From Thermoplasmata archaeon (lineage in GTDB: Archaea > Thermoplasmatota > Thermoplasmata > Thermoplasmatales > Thermoplasmataceae), in assembly GCA_021797265.1 (NCBI GenBank), contig JAJZZZ010000041.1, positions 1 to 11,396 of the forward strand: a stretch of DNA of 11,396 nucleotides. The letters are read 5' to 3'. The first letter of the stretch is position 1. Each line of letters begins with the position of its first letter. Below the pieces are notes generated by a model. That model was given only the letters and a program-made list of their open reading frames with translations. It was not told the origin of the DNA and ran no database searches. Shown piece by piece: positions 1 through 5,164 of this stretch. The position numbers were made by a program, and so were the translations under genes.

Positions 1-264
1 ATTGTTGTCCAGAACATAGTTGCCGTATATGATCTCGAGGCGGAACTCAACCTCACGGATATTGCCATGTCACTTGGGCTGGAGAACGTGGAGTATGAAC
101 CCGAGCAATTCCCTGGTCTTGTGTACAGGGTCGAGGAGCCCAAGGTGGTTCTCCTGCTTTTCGGATCCGGGAAGGTGGTCTGTACCGGTGCCAAGGAAGA
201 AAGTGAGATTGAGCAGGCTGTCATAAAGGTGAAGAAGGAACTTCAGAAAGTCGGCCTGATCTGA
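1..264 (+). CDS. tbp: TATA-binding protein, C-terminal part (5'-truncated by window edge)
   Basis: General transcription factor that binds the box A (TATA) promoter element and recruits TFB and RNA polymerase. Reading frame 1 is open from the first base to the TGA at 262-264, giving 87 residues. They match the second half of the saddle fold: N-I-V-A-V-Y-D-L, then the hallmark EYEPEQFPGLVYR, then LLLFGSGKVVCTGA, and a terminal helix ending in VGLI. Archaeal TBPs are about 180-185 residues with two direct repeats, so this is roughly the second repeat, and the gene starts upstream of the window. The ATG at 67 is internal, because homology continues before it. The highly acidic C-terminal tail seen in some archaeal TBPs is absent. 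The stop codon directly abuts the stop of the convergent truD. Confidence 0.97.
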   Translation: MVVQNIVAVYDLEAELNLTDIAMSLGLENVEYEPEQFPGLVYRVEEPKVVLLLFGSGKVVCTGAKEESEIEQAVIKVKKELQKVGLI

Positions 265-1482
265 TCACCAGGTCATATTATCTTTCAGAATTTCCCTTAT
301 AAGGGATGTTGCATAAATCCCTCTGCCAAGGTTGAATTCCATTATTCCATCGCTATTAATGGAAAGATCTGACTGAAGGCAGGACACAACCCTTCTTTCT
401 CCGGATGATGAAAATTCCGGATACCATCTGAGACGGAACATTCCGGGACTCACGCCCTCTTCTTCAAGTAAATTCCTTTCAAATTCACCCTGTGGCCCAT
501 CCGTCAGATGAGTATCAAATCCTATGAGTGGCGCGGACGGCCTGAGCCTGTTCTGTTTCACCGCCTCCTCAAGGATCCCCCGGTTCATTGAGTTGACCCT
601 GATCTCCTTCCTTGCGTCGCTGTTGAAGAGCCCATCAACGGGATAGAGAACATCACCTTCATTGACAGAGTTGATTCCAAGTTCCCTGATACGCATGGAT
701 ACGATCCTGTTGAAGAGGTAGGACTGGTATGCATGAACGAACATCATTCCCAGATTCTTGGGGAACGCAGCCAGTGACCCCCTGAGGGTCCCATGCTCCA
801 GCATATAGCCAAGAAGTGTCCTCTCAAAGTTCAGGTGCATTGGGAATTCTTTCAGCGCCGATCTTGCATCCATGGTGGAGGCAAAATCCCTCCTGTAGTA
901 TTCTGTGTCTATCTCAGGATCATATATGTATTCCAGGGCGGCCTCCTCGTCCTTTCCCTCAACAAGCAGTTTTCCAACCCTGTGGGTATTGGTCCTGATG
1001 CTGCCGAAACGTTGAAGCCCGAAATAATTTGGAAACCCTCCAGAGGCATTGAGTTCATCAACCACATCACCAAGAGAACCTATGTCATCACGATCCAGGT
1101 GAAGGTTCACGGTGAACCTGTTGCCCATAAGATCGCCAAGGGCGAGCATCCGGTCTGTTCTGAACCAGTCCAGGATTTCACAGTCCGAAATGCTGATTGT
1201 GGATGGGTCAAAATTGTGGTTTATGCTGAAATACTGCGTGGTTACAGCGTGCTTATCCTTGGTTCCGCAATATGTTATGCGCTTGTGGCTGATGTGGAGT
1301 TCCCTGGCCAGGAAGATTATGAACCGGTTCGTATCCCATTCCCTGAGCTTTGCCCTGATGACAATGTATTTGCCGTTGTCTGATCTCCGGACTTCCTTTG
1401 GAATCTCCTCCACAAGAAAATCCTCCGGGGTTTGTTTGAAAACGCCCCTGAGCGGCTTTACGTCGGTTGCATAACTTTCCAT
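265..1482 (-). CDS. truD: tRNA pseudouridine(13) synthase TruD
   Basis: Isomerises a uridine of tRNA (U13 in the bacterial enzyme) to pseudouridine; cytoplasmic. Family signatures, numbered from the GTG at 1488, are the catalytic-loop motif GTKDKHAVTTQ around residues 75-85 (nucleophile Asp78), NYFGLQRFG at 154-162, and the helix MFVHAYQSYLFNRIVS at about 249-264. The N-terminal PEDFLVEEIP is the usual TruD opening. Length (405-407 aa) fits archaeal TruD, which is longer than the roughly 350-aa E. coli protein because of the insertion domain. Two starts are possible: ATG at 1482 (used here; GGTG lies 3 nt upstream) or an in-frame GTG at 1488. The gene lies 28 nt after the mqnC stop on the same strand with no visible promoter between, so it is probably transcribed from the mqnC promoter. 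A stem-loop in the gap covers the putative ribosome-binding bases. Confidence 0.95.
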   Translation of the reverse strand: MESYATDVKPLRGVFKQTPEDFLVEEIPKEVRRSDNGKYIVIRAKLREWDTNRFIIFLARELHISHKRITYCGTKDKHAVTTQYFSINHNFDPSTISISDCEILDWFRTDRMLALGDLMGNRFTVNLHLDRDDIGSLGDVVDELNASGGFPNYFGLQRFGSIRTNTHRVGKLLVEGKDEEAALEYIYDPEIDTEYYRRDFASTMDARSALKEFPMHLNFERTLLGYMLEHGTLRGSLAAFPKNLGMMFVHAYQSYLFNRIVSMRIRELGINSVNEGDVLYPVDGLFNSDARKEIRVNSMNRGILEEAVKQNRLRPSAPLIGFDTHLTDGPQGEFERNLLEEEGVSPGMFRLRWYPEFSSSGERRVVSCLQSDLSINSDGIMEFNLGRGIYATSLIREILKDNMTW

Positions 1483-1483
1483 G

Positions 1484-1510
1484 CCCACCGACAGTTCATG
1501 TTCAGGTGGG
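1484..1510 (-). promoter_or_regulatory. Intercistronic stem-loop between mqnC and truD
   Basis: In the minus-strand mRNA the six bases after the mqnC stop (CCCACC, 1510-1505) pair perfectly with GGTGGG (1489-1484) directly before the truD ATG, enclosing a 15-nt loop. The right arm contains the only Shine-Dalgarno-like GGTG of truD, so the hairpin could limit truD translation or act as a weak terminator or processing site. The perfect complementarity is seen; the function is inferred. Confidence 0.4.
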
Positions 1511-2620
1511 TTAAGCCGGGTAATGGCCTATCACTCTGTACAGGTTATCTCTTTCCACAGCTTCCATTCCTATCTGGTTTAGCCCGTTTATTATGGCATC
1601 CTTCCTGAGGTTGCCCACCTGCTTTCCAGTGGCAGGAATAACCTTCTCATCGTATATGGTGCCGCCCCAGTCATTTGCTCCGAAGAGTACGGACATCTGT
1701 CCCATCTGGATTCCATTGGTCAGCCATGAACTCTGAATGGTTGGGATGGAGTTATTCAGGACAATTCTGGATATTGCTATATTGCGAAGGACATCTGCGC
1801 CGCCGGCGCGGTACATCACTGCCCCAGACTTCTGAAGCTGGGTGTTGCCTGGTTCAAAGTTCCAGGGGGTGAAGCTCAAAAATCCGTTATATTTGCTCTG
1901 AAGATCAACCAGAGCAAGCAGGTGATCTGCTTTGTGGCGTGATTCCTCAACATGCCCAAACATCATTGTGGCGGAGCTGTGGACGCCAAGCTTGTGGGCC
2001 GTTTCCATCACTTCAAGCCACTGCTTTCCGCTTCCCTTTGGCCTGCCTAAAACTTTCCTGACTTCATCGTCAAATATTTCGGCACCTGCGCCAGGTATTG
2101 ATTGCATGCCAGCCTCCACAAGCGATTTTATGATATCTGCCACACTTGTATGTTCCTTTCTGGCAATAAAGGATATCTCTGACGTGGATAGTCCATGAAT
2201 CCCAAGGTCCGGATAAGCTTCATGAATTGAACGGAAGAGATCAGTATAGTATTCAAGAGGAAGGGCAGGATTCACCCCTCCCTGTATCAGCAGCTGTGTT
2301 ATATGGAAGTTCCTGTAGTATGGCTCAATTTCTCTCAGGACCTGTTCCTTTGTGAGAAGGAAAGCATCAGATTCTGTGCCTGTTCTGTAGAATGCACAGA
2401 AATTGCACCTGACGTTGCATATGTTGGTGTAATTCAGTATCATGTTGGACACGAAAGAAACGGTATTTCCGGATTTCTCCTGTGCAAGGATTCTCGCAGC
2501 CTGGCCCAGTGAGTTGAGGTCCGCCTCATCATACATGAAAATAATATCGTCCCTGGTGGGTGTTTCGCCATTCTGTACGCTTCTCAGAATATCATCAACC
2601 TGGTCAGGCTGTTTCAGCAT
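1511..2620 (-). CDS. mqnC: Cyclic dehypoxanthine futalosine synthase (radical SAM, MqnC)
   Basis: Radical SAM enzyme that cyclises dehypoxanthine futalosine to its cyclic form in the futalosine route to menaquinone. The 369-aa product has the cluster motif C68-x3-C72-x2-C75 within NYTNICNVRCNFCAFYR, then LLIQGGVNP (110-118), SIPGAGAEIFDDEVR (174-188), MMFGHVEESRH (219-229), a GFLSFTPWNFEPGNT-type segment (246-260) and VLFGANDWGGT (311-321). The TPWNFEPGNT and GANDWGG segments, and the QGG rather than HIVGG motif, separate MqnC from MqnE and from the F420 enzymes CofG/CofH. The ATG start has a TATA box 24 nt upstream. The gene is divergent from mqnE, its pathway partner, and precedes truD. Assignment to MqnC rather than MqnE is by motif comparison from memory and is fairly sure. 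Confidence 0.92.
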   Translation of the reverse strand: MLKQPDQVDDILRSVQNGETPTRDDIIFMYDEADLNSLGQAARILAQEKSGNTVSFVSNMILNYTNICNVRCNFCAFYRTGTESDAFLLTKEQVLREIEPYYRNFHITQLLIQGGVNPALPLEYYTDLFRSIHEAYPDLGIHGLSTSEISFIARKEHTSVADIIKSLVEAGMQSIPGAGAEIFDDEVRKVLGRPKGSGKQWLEVMETAHKLGVHSSATMMFGHVEESRHKADHLLALVDLQSKYNGFLSFTPWNFEPGNTQLQKSGAVMYRAGGADVLRNIAISRIVLNNSIPTIQSSWLTNGIQMGQMSVLFGANDWGGTIYDEKVIPATGKQVGNLRKDAIINGLNQIGMEAVERDNLYRVIGHYPA

Positions 2621-2640
2621 AGTCCTTTATTGATAATGAC

Positions 2641-2648
2641 TATTAATC
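2641..2648 (-). promoter_or_regulatory. TATA box (box A) of mqnC
   Basis: The minus strand reads GGATTAATAGTC here. The AT core is centred about 24 nt before the mqnC ATG and is preceded by purines (AAAGGA) as expected for a BRE. The spacing predicts a leaderless or nearly leaderless mRNA. The core is near-symmetric, so it could also direct plus-strand transcription into the gap. Confidence 0.5.
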
Positions 2649-2674
2649 CTTTGGCAAATTGTTCTGGTTGCTGT

Positions 2675-2699
2675 TGGAATCGCGCCCTATGCGATTTCA
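2675..2699. other. Stem-loop in the mqnC-mqnE divergent region
   Basis: The arms TGGAATCGC (2675-2683) and GCGATTTCA (2691-2699) pair over 9 bp with one G-U, around the 7-nt loop GCCCTAT. It is the strongest hairpin in the 287-nt gap and lies outside both predicted leaderless transcripts. It may be a regulator-binding dyad, part of an unrecognised RNA, or chance. The rest of the gap (2700-2870) holds only ORFs under 20 codons and a tandem ATGAGGC doublet near 2758, and I see no gene in it. Confidence 0.35.
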
Positions 2700-2880
2700 T
2701 AATGCCAGGGTGGAATAACTATGCCGGGTACACAAAATAACCGTAAAGTCAGGATTATGAGGCATGAGGCCTGAGCTGAACAACCCCAGGACAACCAGCT
2801 GACGCGACAATGGCTGTGCATCTGGTGAAGAGGAAGAAGATCAATACTAAATAGAGAGAAAATGAGCCAACTAGAAATGG

Positions 2881-2900
2881 TTAATTACAATCAGGTAATT
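2881..2900 (+). promoter_or_regulatory. mqnE promoter: TATA box overlapping an inverted repeat
   Basis: The AT-rich TTAATTA at 2881-2887 is centred 24 nt before the mqnE ATG, with purine-rich GAAATGG upstream as a possible BRE, so the mRNA is probably leaderless. The inverted repeat AATTAC-N6-GTAATT (2883-2900) starts inside the box and runs towards the start site, where a bound repressor would block transcription factors. Confidence 0.5.
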
Positions 2901-2907
2901 TTGAACA

Positions 2908-4023
2908 ATGGAAGGTTTTTCCCAGTATCCTCTGGATTACTGGACAGAGCAGATTAGGGCTGGTTATCCCCTTTCCTTCAAGGAAGGAGTTGCCATGGAG
3001 AAGGACTTGAATCTTTACCAGCTTATGAAACTGGCAAACAATCTCACGTCTGTGCAGGTTGGCAATGTGGTCTCATATGCCGTATCATATAATATAAACT
3101 ATTCAAATTACTGTACCGCGAGCTGTCCCATATGCGCATTTTATGTTCCAATGAAAATGAAGGGCAAGACGGACAGGGGGTACGAGCTGTCACTTGATCA
3201 GATAAGGTCTGAGCTGGGCAAGGCAAAGGCCGCCGGTGCCACCGAAATCCACATAGTGGGTGGATTCAACAGTGATCTTCCAGTAGAATACTACGAGGAA
3301 GTTTTCAGAACAGTCAAGAGGGAAATTCCTGACATAACTCTCAAGGCGCTTACGATTCCTGAGATTGATTTCATAGCCCGCACAACCGGAAACAGCCTTA
3401 CCGAGATACTGAGCAGATTCAGGGCTGCCGGGATGGATGCACATACCGGTGGTGGAGCGGAGATATTCGACGCAGAAGTAAGGAAACAGATCACAACACC
3501 ACAGAAAATATCGGGCGAGAAATGGCTGGAGGTTGCAAAGATAATACACAGCATGGGAATACCTGGCAATTCAACAATGACATACGGCCACGTGGAGAAG
3601 ATCGAGCACATCATAGATCACATAATAAGGATCAGGGACAACCAGCGTGAAGTTCCGGGATTTCTCTCATTCATTCCATTGAAGTTCAGCCCTGACAACA
3701 CGCCTCTCCAGAAAAGTGGAAGGGTCAAGATGCCAGCATCAGGAGAGACCGACCTGAAGGTGATAGCTCTTGCTAGGATACTTGCAGGGCAGGATATACC
3801 AAACATAAGCGTATACTGGGTTTCACTGGGCAAGGGAATTGCGCAGGTCGCACTCACGGGAGGCGGCAGTGATCTTGTTGGGACAGCATTCAGCGAGAAG
3901 ATATTCGGGGCTACAGACCGGAAAGAGGGCACAAGCGTTGAGGAACTGAATGAACTTGTCAGGCAGATTGGAAGGATACCTGCCCAGAGAGACACATTCT
4001 ACAGGATAAAAAATTATTTTTAG
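2908..4023 (+). CDS. mqnE: Aminofutalosine synthase (radical SAM, MqnE)
   Basis: Radical SAM enzyme that joins the 5'-deoxyadenosyl radical to 3-[(1-carboxyvinyl)oxy]benzoate to make aminofutalosine, the second step of the futalosine menaquinone pathway. The 371-aa product carries C69-x3-C73-x2-C76 (NYCTASCPICAFY), the MqnE-type EIHIVGGFN (113-121), LKALTIPEIDFIA (145-157), GGGAEIFDAEVRKQI (181-195), STMTYGHVEKIEHIIDH (222-238) and GFLSFIPLKFSPDNTPLQ (251-268). EIHIVGG and FIPLKFSPDN distinguish it from MqnC. The loop after the cluster (VPMKMKGKTDRG, 80-91) is slightly longer and more basic than in homologues I recall. The ATG is supported by the TATA box 24 nt upstream. The gene is divergent from mqnC and followed by mqnA on the same strand, but a minus-strand gene intervenes, so mqnE and mqnA are probably separate transcripts. 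Confidence 0.92.
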   Translation: MEGFSQYPLDYWTEQIRAGYPLSFKEGVAMEKDLNLYQLMKLANNLTSVQVGNVVSYAVSYNINYSNYCTASCPICAFYVPMKMKGKTDRGYELSLDQIRSELGKAKAAGATEIHIVGGFNSDLPVEYYEEVFRTVKREIPDITLKALTIPEIDFIARTTGNSLTEILSRFRAAGMDAHTGGGAEIFDAEVRKQITTPQKISGEKWLEVAKIIHSMGIPGNSTMTYGHVEKIEHIIDHIIRIRDNQREVPGFLSFIPLKFSPDNTPLQKSGRVKMPASGETDLKVIALARILAGQDIPNISVYWVSLGKGIAQVALTGGGSDLVGTAFSEKIFGATDRKEGTSVEELNELVRQIGRIPAQRDTFYRIKNYF

Positions 4024-4035
4024 AAACCATACGTT

Positions 4036-4209
4036 TCAGGGATGCTGTTCTCCCGAGAGCCTGAGGAGAACACCATGAGCATGGGTCCATGCGGGCACGT
4101 TCTCAAGGGCCATGGCTATACCATGGTGATAACCAGCCGCAATGGCTGTACCGGCCACAACAGCACTTCCTGCTGTTAGCACAATTTTGGCTGCAAGTGC
4201 GTTCATCAT
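4036..4209 (-). CDS. Small hypothetical protein, 57 aa, single hydrophobic segment and His-rich tail
   Basis: I do not recognise this protein. The frame begins with two ATG codons (4209, 4206) and ends at TGA 4036-4038. Residues 4-26 are an uninterrupted small-residue hydrophobic stretch (LAAKIVLTAGSAVVAGTA followed by IAAGY) that could be a membrane helix or signal anchor. It is followed by HHGIAMALENVPAWTHAHG and a short amphipathic end, with five histidines (28, 29, 43, 45, 56). The main support is the promoter: the minus strand reads TATTTTATAAG with its core centred 25 nt before the first ATG, a textbook leaderless arrangement. The gene fills nearly all of the mqnE-mqnA gap. It is too short for default gene callers and may be missed in related genomes. 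A metal- or quinone-related membrane role would be speculation. Confidence 0.6.
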   Translation of the reverse strand: MMNALAAKIVLTAGSAVVAGTAIAAGYHHGIAMALENVPAWTHAHGVLLRLSGEQHP

Positions 4210-4229
4210 AGAAAGATGAATTTTGATGA

Positions 4230-4242
4230 CTTATAAAATATT
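4230..4242. promoter_or_regulatory. TATA box shared by the 57-aa gene (-) and possibly mqnA (+)
   Basis: CTTATAAAATATT is a near-consensus archaeal box A in both directions. On the minus strand it sits 25 nt before the first ATG of the 57-aa gene. On the plus strand it would start transcription near 4262, giving mqnA a leader of about 70 nt that contains the dyad at 4264-4292. No better plus-strand box lies closer to mqnA; the weaker TTACATTTTTG at 4294-4304 is an alternative. Confidence 0.55.
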
Positions 4243-4263
4243 CTGGTACAGATCTGCGGTCTT

Positions 4264-4292
4264 GTTCACTTGCTTTGCAAAATAATGTGAAC
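4264..4292. repeat. Nested palindromes upstream of mqnA
   Basis: GTTCAC (4264-4269) and GTGAAC (4287-4292) form an inverted repeat around the 8-bp palindrome TTTGCAAA (4274-4281), with nearly the same centre. This is the form of an operator for a dimeric regulator, or of a leader hairpin if transcription starts near 4262. A TTG that could be read as an upstream mqnA start lies inside it, which argues that the element is regulatory and not coding. Confidence 0.35.
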
Positions 4293-4334
4293 TGTTACAT
4301 TTTTGACACAGGGCACAATTACCATACGAGTAGA

Positions 4335-5078
4335 ATGATTGGACTCATAAATTTCACACATAGCTGTCCGCTTCACAGGGCTTATCCAGAACCTGCTGAA
4401 ATGATCCTGGATTCGCCCCGTGGAATAATCTCCTCCATCCTTGATGGGAGCATCGCATGTGGAATGGTGTCACTAGTTGAATATTTCAGCCACAGGGATG
4501 TTCTTGAACTTGAGAATTCTGCAGTCATTTCATCCAAGGGTCCGGTGATCTCAACGTTGCTTGTTTCTCGAGGCACCCTCCCCCACAATGGCATGGAGAT
4601 CGCAGTCACACGGCATACCAGAACAACGGAGATGTACCTGAAATATATCCTGCGGAGTGAAGGCATTGAATATGAAGCAAAGGCAAGCAGCAGCACTGAG
4701 GCCAATGACCTTCTAAAGGAGGCAGAGTTTGCGCTTGTCATAGGAGATGAGGCACTGAGGGCATTCAGCAGTGGATTCAGGATTATATGGGACATAGGTT
4801 ACGAATTCAACCGAATCAGTTCCCATGCCCCCGTATTTGCCGTGACCGTGAAGAGAAAGGGGGTGGACTGCTCCCGGGAGATATCGCATCTCAACACTGC
4901 CATGTTGCATGCCCATGAATTCGGGGATGAATGCGCGGTGGAATCAGCCAGGAAGCTTGGAATTTCCCATGCAATAATGAAGCGGTATTATTCCCTTGTA
5001 AGGTATGAGTTCACCACAGAAACCTCAAAGTCCATTGAATTTGCTTCGTCCATAGTCCATGAACTTTACGGGATTTAA
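4335..5078 (+). CDS. mqnA: Chorismate dehydratase (MqnA family)
   Basis: First enzyme of the futalosine menaquinone route: dehydrates chorismate to 3-[(1-carboxyvinyl)oxy]benzoate, the MqnE substrate. It has the two-lobe periplasmic-binding-protein-like fold but acts in the cytoplasm. Family features from the ATG are IGLINFTHSCPL (2-13), equivalent to the usual IG-x-I-x-F-L-N-x-x-PL; GMVSLVEY (43-50); KGPVISTLLVS (68-78); the RTT turn (96-98); the strong LVIGDEAL (134-141); and HAPVFAV (164-170). The 247-aa length is slightly below typical. The start is by homology: family members begin right before the IG motif. An in-frame TTG at 4275 would add 20 unrelated residues and lies in a palindrome. 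Oddity: the conserved Asn of the N-terminal motif is aligned with His9. It could be MqnD, but that family opens with a different SPCPNDT-type motif. Confidence 0.82.
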   Translation: MIGLINFTHSCPLHRAYPEPAEMILDSPRGIISSILDGSIACGMVSLVEYFSHRDVLELENSAVISSKGPVISTLLVSRGTLPHNGMEIAVTRHTRTTEMYLKYILRSEGIEYEAKASSSTEANDLLKEAEFALVIGDEALRAFSSGFRIIWDIGYEFNRISSHAPVFAVTVKRKGVDCSREISHLNTAMLHAHEFGDECAVESARKLGISHAIMKRYYSLVRYEFTTETSKSIEFASSIVHELYGI

Positions 5079-5133
5079 ACCAGGTCTGGACATGTTTAGG
5101 ACTATTGATTGGAGATCTTATGGGCCCTGAACA

Positions 5134-5144
5134 GATTTATTTAG
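5134..5144 (+). promoter_or_regulatory. TATA box of guaB
   Basis: GATTTATTTAG is centred 26 nt before the guaB ATG, and no Shine-Dalgarno sequence is visible in the intervening bases. A leaderless guaB mRNA is predicted. Confidence 0.55.
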
Positions 5145-5164
5145 GCGTTTAGCCTTACGTCAAC

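Noticed and set aside
793..1383. A 196-codon plus-strand open frame inside truD
   Set aside because: It is antisense to the well-conserved TruD coding sequence, has no promoter or family motif, and its composition reflects the complementary strand.
2702..2774. Mini-ORFs of 12 and 17 codons in the mqnC-mqnE gap
   Set aside because: They are too short, have no Shine-Dalgarno sequence or placed TATA box, and are expected by chance.
2700..2880. A C/D-box guide RNA or tRNA in the mqnC-mqnE gap
   Set aside because: CTGA-like D boxes occur, but no RTGATGA C box at suitable spacing, and no tRNA T-loop consensus is present.
1511..4023. The two radical SAM proteins as the F420 enzymes CofG/CofH
   Set aside because: EIHIVGG with FIPLKFSPDN, and QGG with GANDWGG, fit MqnE and MqnC, and a neighbouring MqnA homologue supports the menaquinone pathway.
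4110..4126. CCATGG-CTATA-CCATGG repeat as a regulatory hairpin
   Set aside because: It lies within the probable 57-aa coding frame, where it encodes His-Gly and Met-Ala stretches, and each arm is itself a common palindrome.
4042..4179. A 45-codon plus-strand frame opposite the 57-aa minus-strand gene
   Set aside because: It has no promoter at the right distance and an erratic composition (repeated Cys, Gly, His), whereas the minus-strand frame has a textbook TATA box and coherent membrane-like sequence.
4275..4334. TTG at 4275 as the mqnA start
   Set aside because: The added 20 residues do not resemble the family, which begins at the IG motif, and the codon lies in a palindrome. ATG 4335 is preferred.
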